In this document: piece after piece, positions 18,161 to 26,362 of the stretch | Numbering within the stretch: the first letter of the stretch is position 1 | Layout of the letters: the number at the start of each line of letters is the position of its first letter | NCBI RefSeq assembly: GCF_014873945.1 | Contig: NZ_JADBEC010000001.1 | Coordinates: forward strand, 806,001-870,000 | Source: Rhizobium viscosum | GTDB lineage: Bacteria > Pseudomonadota > Alphaproteobacteria > Rhizobiales > Rhizobiaceae | Direction of reading: 5' to 3' | Length of the DNA stretch: 64,000 nucleotides | Notes under the pieces: model-generated | The model's database searches: none | Told to the model about the DNA's origin: nothing | The model's input: only the letters and a program-made list of their open reading frames with translations | Position numbers and translations under genes: made by a program

Positions 18161-18433
18161 TTAGCGGATATAGGTTCGCAATACTTCCGATATCTCCTCG
18201 ACCGCCTCAGCCCTCGCCTTCTCGTCGGCGGCATGCAGCACATGTTCGTGCAGATGGTCGTCCAGCACCTCGCCCGTGAGACCCGTCAGCGCGCCGCGCA
18301 CGGAGGCGAGAAGCTGAAGAATCTCGCCACAGGGACGTTCGCCCTCCAGTGCGCGTTCGACCGCCTCGAGCTGCCCGCGGATACGGCTGACGCGGGCAAT
18401 GAGTTTCTTCTTCTGATGGGTCGTATGGGACAT
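18161..18433 (-). CDS. dmeR: Metal-responsive repressor DmeR (RcnR/CsoR family)
   Basis: 90 residues, the all-helical RcnR/CsoR/FrmR fold. The pattern is visible as KKKLIARVSRIRGQLEAVER, Cys in ERPCGEILQ, and His residues in DDHLHEHVLHA. These match the Cys/His metal ligands of nickel/cobalt sensors rather than the Cys-His-Cys set of copper sensors. It should repress dmeRF until Ni or Co binds. The operator just upstream (18448-18467) has the G-tract architecture of this family. Confidence 0.93.
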   Translation of the reverse strand: MSHTTHQKKKLIARVSRIRGQLEAVERALEGERPCGEILQLLASVRGALTGLTGEVLDDHLHEHVLHAADEKARAEAVEEISEVLRTYIR

Positions 18434-18447
18434 CGAAGTCTCTGATG

Positions 18448-18467
18448 TAGGATAGGGGGGTATCCTA
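18448..18467. promoter_or_regulatory. DmeR operator (G-tract inverted repeat)
   Basis: TAGGATA-GGGGGG-TATCCTA: perfect 7-bp arms around six Gs, 14 nt upstream of the dmeR start. This is the RcnR-type operator design (AT-rich arms, G/C tract) and resembles the reported R. leguminosarum dmeR site. Confidence 0.75.
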
Positions 18468-18523
18468 TATTATCTCCTCGAAAAACGAAAGCGGCAATAC
18501 AGCGCAGCAGTCCTTGAAATTAG

Positions 18524-18536
18524 ATAGGACTCCTAT
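18524..18536. promoter_or_regulatory. Candidate MarR operator
   Basis: ATAGGA-C-TCCTAT, a perfect 13-bp odd palindrome 11 nt before the MarR start. Part of the sequence echoes the dmeR operator arms (TAGGA/TCCTA) but lacks the G tract, so cross-recognition is possible but unproven. Confidence 0.45.
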
Positions 18537-18547
18537 ATATTAAACGC

Positions 18548-19189
18548 ATGGAAACGCCTAAAGACCCCACCTCGATCGACAACCGCATCAGCGAAGGCCT
18601 GACTCGCATCGCGATCGCGATGCGCAGCGACGAATGGTCGAAGGCCGAAAAGGCCGGGCTGAAGCCGACGCAGCTAGCGATCCTCGAATTCCTCGCCGGC
18701 CGCGATAGTGCGCGGGTGAAGGAGATTGCGGCGCATCTCGGCGTCTCGCAGCCGACGGCGACGGATTCGATTGCGGCACTGGAGCGCAAGGGGCTCGTCG
18801 CCAAGGCGAGTGCTCCCGGCGACAAACGTGCCACCGCGATCCACATCACGGCGGAGGGAAAGGCGGCATTCGGCTCCGTTTCGCCGATCGAAACGGCAGC
18901 GATGGAAGCAGCCCGCTCGCTTTCCCCAGGCGAGCAGGAAGGCCTGCTGCTGTCGCTCGTCAAGATGATCCGGCATCTGCAGGAGGCAGATGCCATACCA
19001 ATCCAGCGGATGTGCACGAGCTGTCGTTACTTCCGTCCCTACCAGCATTCCGGTGCGGCCAAACCGCACCACTGCAATTTCGTGAACGCGGCCTTCGGCA
19101 GAAATGAACTGCGCATCGACTGCCGCGACCATGAAACCGCCGATCCAGCAACCCGGGCTGCCACCTGGGACGCATTTGAAAAAGGATAG
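18548..19189 (+). CDS. MarR-family regulator with C-terminal Cys cluster
   Basis: 213 residues. The winged helix (about 35-110) contains VKEIAAHLGVSQPTATDSIA and GLVAKASAPGDKRATAIHIT, typical of MarR. After the dimer helix a further 50 residues carry MCTSCRYFRPY, HHCNF and RIDCRDHE, a CxxC...HC...C arrangement that could bind zinc or an Fe-S cluster. Ordinary MarR proteins are about 150 residues and lack this. A palindrome sits at the promoter. A secreted unknown protein follows 41 nt downstream. It probably senses metal or redox state, but that is inference. Confidence 0.9.
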   Translation: METPKDPTSIDNRISEGLTRIAIAMRSDEWSKAEKAGLKPTQLAILEFLAGRDSARVKEIAAHLGVSQPTATDSIAALERKGLVAKASAPGDKRATAIHITAEGKAAFGSVSPIETAAMEAARSLSPGEQEGLLLSLVKMIRHLQEADAIPIQRMCTSCRYFRPYQHSGAAKPHHCNFVNAAFGRNELRIDCRDHETADPATRAATWDAFEKG

Positions 19190-19230
19190 GCGCACTCTCC
19201 AGGCAACATAGAAAGAGAAGGAAACTCAAA

Positions 19231-19947
19231 ATGTTAAGGCAGTTGATCACCGGCGCAGCCATCGCCGGAACGCTATCGCTTTGGCTCGGCTCAGCTGTGG
19301 CCCATCCCGTTACGGCCGAACCGTCCGAAGGCGTGAAAGCCTCGTTCGACATCATCGAAACCGAAATCGTCACCAAGGGCGACAAGGCGATCTTCTCGAC
19401 CCGCGTACGCGGTGAAGCCGGCGCTGAGAAACCCGCAGCGACCGGCAAGTTCGAGGGCTCCGGCGTCTATGCCTATGTCTGGCCGACATCGCTCAACAGC
19501 GGCGATATCGGCTTCGACAGAGATCAGGGCATCGTGGCGCTGGCCGTCACGTTTCATCCGGACTTCGACGACGCGGCCTATAAGGGCAAGAACCGCGATG
19601 TCTGGCATCCGCACTGGGTCGTGCTCAACGAGGATAAGGCCTGCGCCGGCGGATTGAAGGTGACCGACATCCCTGACGGCGCCAAGCCGAAACTTCCCGC
19701 CACGTGGCCGGGCGTTCCGCTGCTGATCGACAGCCCGGATTATCCGACGGTGCTGAAGGGCGACCGCGTCGATGTCGCCATCCCGCTGTCACTGCTCGGC
19801 GGCATTACCAGCGCATCCTATGATGGCGTGACGGCAGGGCTGAAGGTCAACGGCAACCTGCATGCACCGCTGCTTTGCGTCGACAATGTCTTCAAGGTCG
19901 CCTCCGGCAATCTCAGCCTGCCGGGTAAGGTCATGCCTGAGAAGTGA
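19231..19947 (+). CDS. Secreted protein of unknown function
   Basis: 238 residues with a Sec signal peptide (MLRQLITGAAIAGTLSLWLG, cleavage probably after AVA). The mature domain contains YAYVWPTSLNSGDIGF, RDVWHPHWVVLNEDKACAGG and a late LLCVDNVFKV. Two cysteines and a WHPHW cluster could bind metal or form a disulfide. No family is recognised. It lies in an operon with the MarR-Cys regulator and ends at a strong hairpin. The redoxin gene follows. Confidence 0.8.
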   Translation: MLRQLITGAAIAGTLSLWLGSAVAHPVTAEPSEGVKASFDIIETEIVTKGDKAIFSTRVRGEAGAEKPAATGKFEGSGVYAYVWPTSLNSGDIGFDRDQGIVALAVTFHPDFDDAAYKGKNRDVWHPHWVVLNEDKACAGGLKVTDIPDGAKPKLPATWPGVPLLIDSPDYPTVLKGDRVDVAIPLSLLGGITSASYDGVTAGLKVNGNLHAPLLCVDNVFKVASGNLSLPGKVMPEK

Positions 19948-19954
19948 GCGGGTC

Positions 19955-19991
19955 GCCGGTCCGTCGACTGCCATCGCCGGACCGGCTCTTT
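19955..19991 (+). terminator. Rho-independent terminator
   Basis: Perfect 9-bp stem GCCGGTCCG (19955-19963) / CGGACCGGC (19978-19986) followed by a pyrimidine run TCTTTCCTCTC. It ends the MarR-secreted protein unit, so the redoxin downstream may have partial or separate expression. Confidence 0.65.
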
Positions 19992-20099
19992 CCTCTCTCC
20001 AGGCAAATAGAGAAGAGAAAACACCAGGCAGGTTTATTGCTTTCCGCCCCGGATGCAACTGATGACGCAAGCACCTGCCCAAAGATCAAGGATTTCGAC

Positions 20100-20645
20100 A
20101 TGTCCGACCTGACACTCGCACCGGAACTTTCGGTCAGCCAATGGTTAAACACACCGCGGCCGTTCTCCATCGCCGGACTGCGCGGCAAGGTGATCTTCCT
20201 GCACAGTTTCCAATTGCTTTGCCCGGGCTGCGTGGCTGAAAGCCTGCCGCAGGTGCGCCGCATCGAGCGCATCTTCGCCAACACGGATCTCCAGGTCATC
20301 GGCCTGCACACGGTCTTCGAACATCACGAGGCGATGACGCCAACCGTGCTCAAGGCTTTCATTCACGAATACCGGCTGACCTCGCCCATCGGTGTCGATC
20401 AGGCCGACGGGCAGTCCGACATACCGGTGACGATGCGCCGCTATGGTTTCAGGGGCACGCCCTCCTCCGTGCTGATCGGCCGTGACGGTGCGATCCTGCA
20501 TCATGCATTCGGCGTCGAGGACGATATCGCGCTTGGTGCTCGCATCGGCATGGCGCTTGCAGCACCCGTTCCGGCGGCGACACCAGATGAAAATGCAGAG
20601 GGCTGTGTGGCAGGTATCTGTGCCGCGCCAGCAGGTGCCGCCTGA
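20100..20645 (+). CDS. Thioredoxin-fold (redoxin/TlpA-like) protein
   Basis: 181 residues. The fold is recognisable from GKVIFLHSFQLLCPGCVAES, with the redox pair CPGC about 45 residues in, and the cis-Pro region FRGTPSSVLIGRDGAI. The C-terminus adds EGCVAGIC, a further cysteine pair that could relay electrons or bind metal. There is no signal peptide, so it is probably cytoplasmic. ATG 20100 is chosen over the longer open frame (19944) because the thioredoxin fold begins there and AAGG precedes it. It lies 152 nt after the secreted unknown. Confidence 0.85.
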   Translation: MSDLTLAPELSVSQWLNTPRPFSIAGLRGKVIFLHSFQLLCPGCVAESLPQVRRIERIFANTDLQVIGLHTVFEHHEAMTPTVLKAFIHEYRLTSPIGVDQADGQSDIPVTMRRYGFRGTPSSVLIGRDGAILHHAFGVEDDIALGARIGMALAAPVPAATPDENAEGCVAGICAAPAGAA

Positions 20646-20785
20646 TCGCCTCCGATCTGAGGCCAAACTGCCATTGACAAATAGGCGGTTTCGGAGAATC
20701 TATGGCGCATGATCAAGAACGCGCACCATAACCGCTCGTATTTTTGGCTGTACCTGTAAAGGGCGGCCGAGACAGATCACAATGT

Positions 20786-20814
20786 CAACAAGCCGCCGTC
20801 AGGCGGCTTTGTTG
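20786..20814 (+). terminator. Hairpin terminator after the redoxin gene
   Basis: CAACAAGCCGCC and GGCGGCTTTGTTG pair around a 4-nt GTCA loop with a single bulge. There is no long T tract. It also has symmetry suiting a bidirectional structure. Confidence 0.5.
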
Positions 20815-20861
20815 TATCGGCAGCGTCCTGGCGGCATAAACGTAAAAAGGACGCGAAGACC

Positions 20862-21356
20862 ATGCTTGAAATCGAAGACAGCGAAATATCGCTCATGCGC
20901 CCGCCGGTGGTGACGATCCGCGCTGCAAAACCCCGCGACATCTGCGAACTCCACGAAATGATCGGCCTGCTTGCTGCCCATCATGGCGACATATCGGCCT
21001 CGACGCCGGAACAGCTCGAGCGCGATCTCTTCGGCCCGACGCCATGGATTTCGGCCCTCGTCGCTGACGGTAGCGACGGGCTGATCGGCTACGCCATTCT
21101 CGTTCCGCTCTACAGGGCACAGGAAGGCAAGCGCGGCATGGATCTGCATCACCTTTTCGTGCGCGACGGCCATCGCGGCCATGGCACAGGTCAGCTTCTC
21201 GTCGACCGCGCCCGGGAAACGGCGCGCATTGCAGGCTGCGATTACCTCTCCGTGAGTGCCGCGACCGGCAATCTCAAGGCTCATCGTTTCTACGAACAGA
21301 TGGATTTCACCCCTCGCCCGGTCACCGGCATGCGCTATATGCAGGCTCTGTCGTGA
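20862..21356 (+). CDS. GNAT-family N-acetyltransferase
   Basis: 164 residues with the Gcn5 fold: motif A is LHHLFVRDGHRGHGTGQLLV (acetyl-CoA pyrophosphate loop RGHGTG), followed by GNLKAHRFYEQMDF. The acceptor is unknown. The start has AAAAAGGACG upstream. A DJ-1/PfpI protein follows 40 nt downstream on the same strand, a likely two-gene unit. Confidence 0.9.
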   Translation: MLEIEDSEISLMRPPVVTIRAAKPRDICELHEMIGLLAAHHGDISASTPEQLERDLFGPTPWISALVADGSDGLIGYAILVPLYRAQEGKRGMDLHHLFVRDGHRGHGTGQLLVDRARETARIAGCDYLSVSAATGNLKAHRFYEQMDFTPRPVTGMRYMQALS

Positions 21357-21396
21357 GTGGCTCCAGCCGCTCGGCCATCTTGCAAGGGAGGAAAGC

Positions 21397-21975
21397 ATGA
21401 CCCGACTGGCGGTGGTTCTGACCGAAGGCTTCGCGGACTGGGAAGTGGGGCAGCTTGCTGCCTCCGCCCGCACCCATTTCGGCTTCGACGTGGTGACGGC
21501 AAGTCCCGGCGGCGCGGAAGTGCGCTCCATGGGCGGCATGCGGGTGGCACCCGATGCGGTAGCCGAGAACCTGCATGGTGACGCTTTCGATGCGCTGGTC
21601 ATCTGCGGCGGCACGATCTGGGAGACGGAAAAGACGCCCGACCTTTCGCCTGTGATCAACGACTTCATCGCGCGCGGCAAGCTCACCGCTGCGATCTGCG
21701 GCGGGACGCTGGCGCTGGCGCGTGCCGGTGCTCTTGATCAGGTTGCCCATACCAGCAACGCCCCCGACTTCCTCGCCAGCGCCGAGGGCTATCATGGCCA
21801 GGCGCATTACCGTGAGGGACCGCAGGCGGTTCGCTCCGGCATGATCGTCACTGCGCCGGGTTCGGCGCCGATTACCTTTACCGCAGAGATCTACCGGGCG
21901 CTCGGCTTCGGCAGCGAAGAGCTCGACACCTATGTGCAGATCTTTGGTGCGGAGCATCAGCCGAAGGCGGCCTGA
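21397..21975 (+). CDS. DJ-1/PfpI family protein
   Basis: 192 residues of the class I glutamine amidotransferase-like fold. The nucleophile elbow is AAICGGTLAL with the conserved cysteine. An acidic residue early in the fold (FADWEVGQLA) fits the family Glu. Family members are proteases, glyoxalase/deglycases or chaperones; this one is closest in look to the YoaZ-type group, which is inference. GGGAGG (21386-21391) precedes ATG 21397. The frame is open upstream but inside the GNAT gene. Confidence 0.92.
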   Translation: MTRLAVVLTEGFADWEVGQLAASARTHFGFDVVTASPGGAEVRSMGGMRVAPDAVAENLHGDAFDALVICGGTIWETEKTPDLSPVINDFIARGKLTAAICGGTLALARAGALDQVAHTSNAPDFLASAEGYHGQAHYREGPQAVRSGMIVTAPGSAPITFTAEIYRALGFGSEELDTYVQIFGAEHQPKAA

Positions 21976-21993
21976 ACGCCCCAAGCATGCCAA

Positions 21994-22272
21994 TCATTTG
22001 AGCCGTCGAACCTCTTTCGGCAGGCTGTCTCCGGGCGCCACTTCATGCACCGGGCGGGTCGCCCATTGGTGAAGCGCCCTCTTTACGAACAGAAAGGCCG
22101 CAGCCCTTGCCTGTGCCAGATCGCCGGGATCATCGAGGCGGCTCGCGATTTTTGCCTCCATGACAGCCAGCGTATCGGAAAACCAGCGCGCTAGAACGGC
22201 ATTGCGCGCGGCCAGCCGGTCCTGCATGTGAGCAATCGCGGCGTCTGTTTCCTCAAGGGTCGGGTTCTTCAT
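21994..22272 (-). CDS. Small hypothetical helical protein
   Basis: 92 residues, mostly amphipathic helix (EETDAAIAHMQDRLAARNAV). No signal, membrane segment or domain is recognised. It lies 39 nt downstream (in minus-strand sense) of the diheme cytochrome gene. The Shine-Dalgarno is weak. The coding call rests on composition and lack of any competing frame. Confidence 0.58.
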   Translation of the reverse strand: MKNPTLEETDAAIAHMQDRLAARNAVLARWFSDTLAVMEAKIASRLDDPGDLAQARAAAFLFVKRALHQWATRPVHEVAPGDSLPKEVRRLK

Positions 22273-22311
22273 GGTGGCAGTGTGGCCTGCGGCGCTTGCC
22301 CCAGGCAGACG

Positions 22312-23226
22312 CTACTTGCTTGGAACCGCCTTCAGATAGGCGGAGATCGCCTCGATATCGGACTGCGGCAGATGGGCGATGTTCTGCTGCACGTCCACCA
22401 TCTGACCGCCGGCGGAGTCGAAATCGGGGGTGAAGCCGGTTTGCAGGTAGTTGGTGATATCAGCCTCGCTCCAGGAGCCGACACTCTTAGAGCCCGGCGT
22501 AATATCGGGTATGCGGCCCTTGCCTTCCGGGTTCGGCGCGCCGGCGAGCCATTGGTCGCGGACGAAGCCACCGAGGAAATCGCGTGGGGTGTGGCATTCG
22601 CCGCAATGGCCGAGGCCCTCGACCAGATACTGGCCACGCTTCACCTTATCATCGGCATTGGCAAGCACGACGCGCGGCTGGTCGTTGAAATAGAGGAGCT
22701 TCCAGCCGCCAAGCGCCAGGCGGATGTTGAAGGGGAACGGCAATTCGTGCGGCGGGGCAACGTTGCTGCTCTTCGGCAGCGTTTTCAGATAGGCGAAGAG
22801 ATCGTTGACGTCCTTGTCGCTCATGCGCGTGTAGGAACCATAGGGGAAGGACGGGTAGAGATGCTGCCCGTTGGGGCCGACGCCGCGCTTCATGGCATTG
22901 CCGAACTGAGCGAGCGTCCAGCGGCCGATGCCGACCTGCTCATCCGGGGAAATATTGGGCACATGGAAGGTGCCGAAGGGGCTCTTCAGGGCGAGGCCGC
23001 CGGCCAGCGTGAGTTTCGCATCGCCTTGCGCGCCGGGCGTGGCATGACAGCTGACGCAGCCGCCGGCCCAGAAAACCTTTTCACCATTCGCGACATCAGG
23101 CGCGCCGAGATTGGCCCAGTGGCTTTCCGGCAGCGGATCCGGCGCGGTTACGAAATAGAAAACTGCGCCGCCGATCACGCCGACGCCGATGAGACAGAGC
23201 ACAAAGCGGATGAACCTGCGGACCAT
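22312..23226 (-). CDS. Membrane-anchored diheme cytochrome c
   Basis: 304 residues with one N-terminal membrane helix (about 5-28) and two haem sites, CVSCH and CGECH, about 150 residues apart. Axial methionines are plausible in each domain. This is the plan of cytochrome subunits that take electrons from periplasmic dehydrogenases. No dehydrogenase is adjacent; gcd lies 7 kb away. The cytochrome c'-type gene lies 127 nt upstream on the same strand. Confidence 0.92.
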   Translation of the reverse strand: MVRRFIRFVLCLIGVGVIGGAVFYFVTAPDPLPESHWANLGAPDVANGEKVFWAGGCVSCHATPGAQGDAKLTLAGGLALKSPFGTFHVPNISPDEQVGIGRWTLAQFGNAMKRGVGPNGQHLYPSFPYGSYTRMSDKDVNDLFAYLKTLPKSSNVAPPHELPFPFNIRLALGGWKLLYFNDQPRVVLANADDKVKRGQYLVEGLGHCGECHTPRDFLGGFVRDQWLAGAPNPEGKGRIPDITPGSKSVGSWSEADITNYLQTGFTPDFDSAGGQMVDVQQNIAHLPQSDIEAISAYLKAVPSK

Positions 23227-23353
23227 GCGCCGCCTCTCCTTGCTATCAATGTTCAGGGCGTTCCCCGGCCCACTGCCAAGGAGAATAAAGCGATCCGCAC
23301 CGGCGGCAAGAGCCGGTGCGGATTACGGGATCATGGGAGAATAGCTCTATCGC

Positions 23354-23797
23354 CTAGTCCTTCTTGATGCGATAGAGCTGATGACAGCCACCGCAATTGC
23401 CGCCGAGGGTGTTCAGCGCCGCGCCGACGCCGGCAGCATCAGCCGGAAGCTGGGCGAGCACGGTTTCGGCGTCGGTAGACAGCTTCGCGGCGCGTGCCTT
23501 GAAGTCATCCATGTTTTCCCAGATCTTCGGGCTTGCTTCCTCGTCGCCCGTCTCGGTGCCTGGCTTGAACTGGTCCGGGAAGGCCTTCGCCGTGGTGGCG
23601 ATCGTCGTCAGCGCCGCCTTGACGGCATCCGCATCATAGGGCTTGGTGCCCTTGGCGATGGCGGACAACGCGCCTGCGGCACCACCGATCTGTTTCATCA
23701 TTCCAATGCGTGCGTCATGCGTGCCGTCGACAGCCATGGCCGAACCGAGGGCAATGCCGGCGAACGCCACAGCCGCCGCTACTGCTTTCCAATTCAT
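23354..23797 (-). CDS. Class II cytochrome c (c'/c556 type)
   Basis: 147 residues with a Sec signal peptide (VAAAVAFAGIALGSAMA) and a four-helix-bundle haem protein carrying its CGGCH motif close to the C-terminus, the class II pattern. Ile-Gly-Met-Met-Lys near the mature N-terminus gives a possible Met ligand (c556-like). GGAGAGAGAATA precedes ATG 23797; the longer frame to 23869 is not used. It may donate electrons or bind NO in the periplasm. Confidence 0.9.
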   Translation of the reverse strand: MNWKAVAAAVAFAGIALGSAMAVDGTHDARIGMMKQIGGAAGALSAIAKGTKPYDADAVKAALTTIATTAKAFPDQFKPGTETGDEEASPKIWENMDDFKARAAKLSTDAETVLAQLPADAAGVGAALNTLGGNCGGCHQLYRIKKD

Positions 23798-23931
23798 TAT
23801 TCTCTCTCCATTGTTCCGCCGGCGAAGCCGGCCGAGGGCAATCTGCACCGCGATCATGACAAAATCCATGTGGCCGCATAGTCACGTTTGGCCGGATCCT
23901 CATAAAAACAACGTGATAAACATAGACAGGA

Positions 23932-24567
23932 TCAGGCCGTCTTCCACCCCTGCCAGAGGCTTATCGCGGAAATGACGACAAGCAGCAGGCCCGCGAGACG
24001 GCCGATGACGGCGGTCGTATTCGGATTGGACACCAGGAGGTCTCGGCTGCGGCCAGCCGTCATGGCAAGGCTACCGTAGACGGCAAGCTGTGTGAGCACG
24101 GTCATGATGCCCATGATCAGCCCCTGCAGCCAGATCGGCCCATATTCCGGCTTTATGAACTGCGGATAAACGGCCAGTACGAAGATGTAGGCCTTGGGAT
24201 TGACGAGGCAGGTGACTGCCCCCTGCCGGAACGCCTTCCAGGTGGAGCGCGCCGTGCCGGGGCCGACCGCCTCGACTTTGATCGAGCTCTTCATCAGCGA
24301 AATGCCGATCCAGATCATATAGGCGACGCCGGCAAAGAGCAGCAGGTTGAAGACACCAGGCAGCATGGCAACGAGAATGCCCACCCCCGCCGCGCCATAG
24401 GCAGAATGCACCGCCCCGCCGAACATGATGCCGCTGGTGGCGGCCAGCCCGCGTTTGGTGCCGCCCGTCAGCGAGTTGGCGAGCACGAAAAGCATGTCCA
24501 TGCCGGGCACGATGATGATGCCGAAGAGAAGGGTGAAGTAGAGCCAGAGGCTTTGGTGATAATCCAT
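23932..24567 (-). CDS. LysE/RhtB-family exporter
   Basis: 211 residues with six predicted helices. The LysE-type start is LLFGIIIVPGMDMLFVLANS, then GGTKRGLAATSGIMFGGAVH. A later FRQGAVTCLVNPKAYIFVLA is typical of the family. It probably exports an amino acid or analogue across the inner membrane. It is divergent from a WYL-domain regulator with an inverted repeat in between, suggesting regulation of the pair. Confidence 0.92.
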   Translation of the reverse strand: MDYHQSLWLYFTLLFGIIIVPGMDMLFVLANSLTGGTKRGLAATSGIMFGGAVHSAYGAAGVGILVAMLPGVFNLLLFAGVAYMIWIGISLMKSSIKVEAVGPGTARSTWKAFRQGAVTCLVNPKAYIFVLAVYPQFIKPEYGPIWLQGLIMGIMTVLTQLAVYGSLAMTAGRSRDLLVSNPNTTAVIGRLAGLLLVVISAISLWQGWKTA

Positions 24568-24653
24568 GTCAGTTGTCCGTCCCGCTTTCAGTCACGCTTT
24601 TGAGGAAGCGCATTGAATTTCAATTCGATAGACAGCTCTATACGGCAGCCCAA

Positions 24654-24671
24654 CTGACAGTGTATTGTCAG
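24654..24671. promoter_or_regulatory. Candidate WYL/YafY regulator operator
   Basis: CTGACA-GTGTAT-TGTCAG, perfect 6-bp arms with a 6-nt spacer, in the divergent lysE/yafY promoter gap and 24 nt before the regulator start. Confidence 0.45.
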
Positions 24672-24694
24672 GAGCGTTGGAGAAAGGGCGGCAA

Positions 24695-25396
24695 ATGCGC
24701 AAGGCCTCCAGGCTTTTCGAGATTATCCAGATATTGCGGCTGGCGAAGAAGCCGATGACTGCGGCCATCATGGCCGGGAAGCTTGAAGTGACGGTCCGCT
24801 CGATCTACCGCGATATCGCCGCTCTGCAGGCAATGCGGGTGCCGATCGAAGGCGGGCGCGGCATCGGCTACATTATGCGGCCGGGTTTCGACCTGCCGCC
24901 TCTGATGTTTTCGATCGAGGAGACGGAAGCGATCGTGCTGTCGCTGGCGCTTTTGGAGCGCACCGGCGACGAAGAGCTGAAGCTCGCCGCCCGGCGCGTC
25001 AACCAGAAGCTCGCCGGCGCGGTGCCGCCGCCGCTGCGACAGGCGATGGAAAACAAGGCACTCTATGCCTGGGGCACGGTAGCGCCCGCCCCTGCCGGTT
25101 TGGACCTTGCCATCGTGCGCAGGGCGATCCGTGACGAGCGCAAGCTCGCGCTCTCCTATCGCGACGAAATGGGACGCGCGACCGAGCGAATGATCCGCCC
25201 GATTGCACTGATCTATTATTCCCAGACCGCCAATATCGTCGCCTGGTGCGAACTCAGGCAGGCGATCCGCAACTTTCGCAGCGACCGGGTGGAGGCCTGT
25301 GCCGAGGCCGACGTCTTCTTCAAGGGTGAAGGCGACGGCTTGCGCGCGCTATGGACCGAGAGTTGGACGGAAAAGCCTCTCGCGGCCAACGCCTAA
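24695..25396 (+). CDS. YafY-type HTH/WYL transcriptional regulator
   Basis: 233 residues. An N-terminal HTH_11 domain (MRKASRLFEIIQILRLAKKP, then VTVRSIYRDIAALQ) is followed by a WYL ligand-sensing domain (KLALSYRDEMGRATERMIRP then IVAWCELRQAIRNFR). ATG 24695 is chosen because it starts at the conserved MRKASRLF and has AAAGGG upstream; the frame opens at 24665. It most likely controls the divergent LysE exporter. Confidence 0.9.
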   Translation: MRKASRLFEIIQILRLAKKPMTAAIMAGKLEVTVRSIYRDIAALQAMRVPIEGGRGIGYIMRPGFDLPPLMFSIEETEAIVLSLALLERTGDEELKLAARRVNQKLAGAVPPPLRQAMENKALYAWGTVAPAPAGLDLAIVRRAIRDERKLALSYRDEMGRATERMIRPIALIYYSQTANIVAWCELRQAIRNFRSDRVEACAEADVFFKGEGDGLRALWTESWTEKPLAANA

Positions 25397-25433
25397 GGTA
25401 GCTCACTGATCCTTCCGTCTAGAGAAGGGGCAA

Positions 25434-26204
25434 TCAGAGCGCCATGCCGCCGGAAACCTCGATGCGCTGGGCGTTGACCCAGCGGTTGGCCTCCGTCAGC
25501 AGCGAGGCGATCATCGGGCCGATATCGTCAGGCACGCCGACGCGGCCAAGCGCCGTCATTGAAGCAACCCTGCGGTTGATCTCCGGATTGTCGCGCACCA
25601 TGCCGCCACTGAAATCGGTGGCGATTGCGCCCGGTGCGACGGTGTTGACGGCAATGCCGCGGGCGCCGAGCTCATTGGCCATGTAGCGCGTCAGCACCTC
25701 GACGGCGCCCTTCAGCGAACCGTAAGCCGAAGAGCCCGGGACGGCGACGCGGGCAAGGCCGCTGGAGAGATTGACGATGCGGCCGCCATCGGCAATGACA
25801 GGCAGCAGCTTCTGCGTCAGGAAGAAGACGCCCTTGAAATGGATATTGTAGAGCTTGTCCATTTCCTCCTCGGTCGTCTCTGTTATCGAGGCGTGGTAGC
25901 TGGTGCCGGCATTGTTGACGAGGAAGTTGAAACGCTCGCGGCCCCAGCCTTTCAGTATCGAGCGGACATTGTCCACGAAAGCATCGAAGGTGGCGACATT
26001 GCCAGTATCGAGCTGCAGGGCGGCGGCCTTGCGGCCGAGCGCTTCGATTTCGGCGACGACCTTGTCGGCCTCGGCGCGGTTGGAATTGTAGGTGAAGATC
26101 ACGTCGACGCCATCATGGGCGAGACTGACGACGGTGTTGCGGCCAAGACCGCGGCTGCCGCCGGTGACGATTGCGATTTTCGAATTCGTGTTCTGATCGG
26201 TCAT
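25434..26204 (-). CDS. Short-chain dehydrogenase/reductase
   Basis: 256 residues. The cofactor motif is AIVTGGSRGLGRNT (TGxxxGxG). NNAG is present as NFLVNNAGTSYH. The catalytic Ser and YxxxK lie in NLSSGLARVAVPGSSAYGSL: the tyrosine is Tyr of SAYGSLKG with Lys four residues on. An NADPH preference is suggested by the Ser-Arg after the first glycine. It is divergent from an AraC regulator. ATG 26204 has AAGGTG upstream; the longer frame to 26249 is not needed. Confidence 0.93.
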   Translation of the reverse strand: MTDQNTNSKIAIVTGGSRGLGRNTVVSLAHDGVDVIFTYNSNRAEADKVVAEIEALGRKAAALQLDTGNVATFDAFVDNVRSILKGWGRERFNFLVNNAGTSYHASITETTEEEMDKLYNIHFKGVFFLTQKLLPVIADGGRIVNLSSGLARVAVPGSSAYGSLKGAVEVLTRYMANELGARGIAVNTVAPGAIATDFSGGMVRDNPEINRRVASMTALGRVGVPDDIGPMIASLLTEANRWVNAQRIEVSGGMAL

Positions 26205-26362
26205 CTCGGTTACACCTTGTTCGAATGACTGGAATCTAGGTCCTGACACCCCTTTTCTTGAATGCCGAAAGCCTCGAACTTCTTGCCTATTCCTCCAGAC
26301 AGGTTGTCGCCTCCCGTCGACGGAGTAAGATGGCGGGCAAGGCCGCCATCCGGAGAATGACG

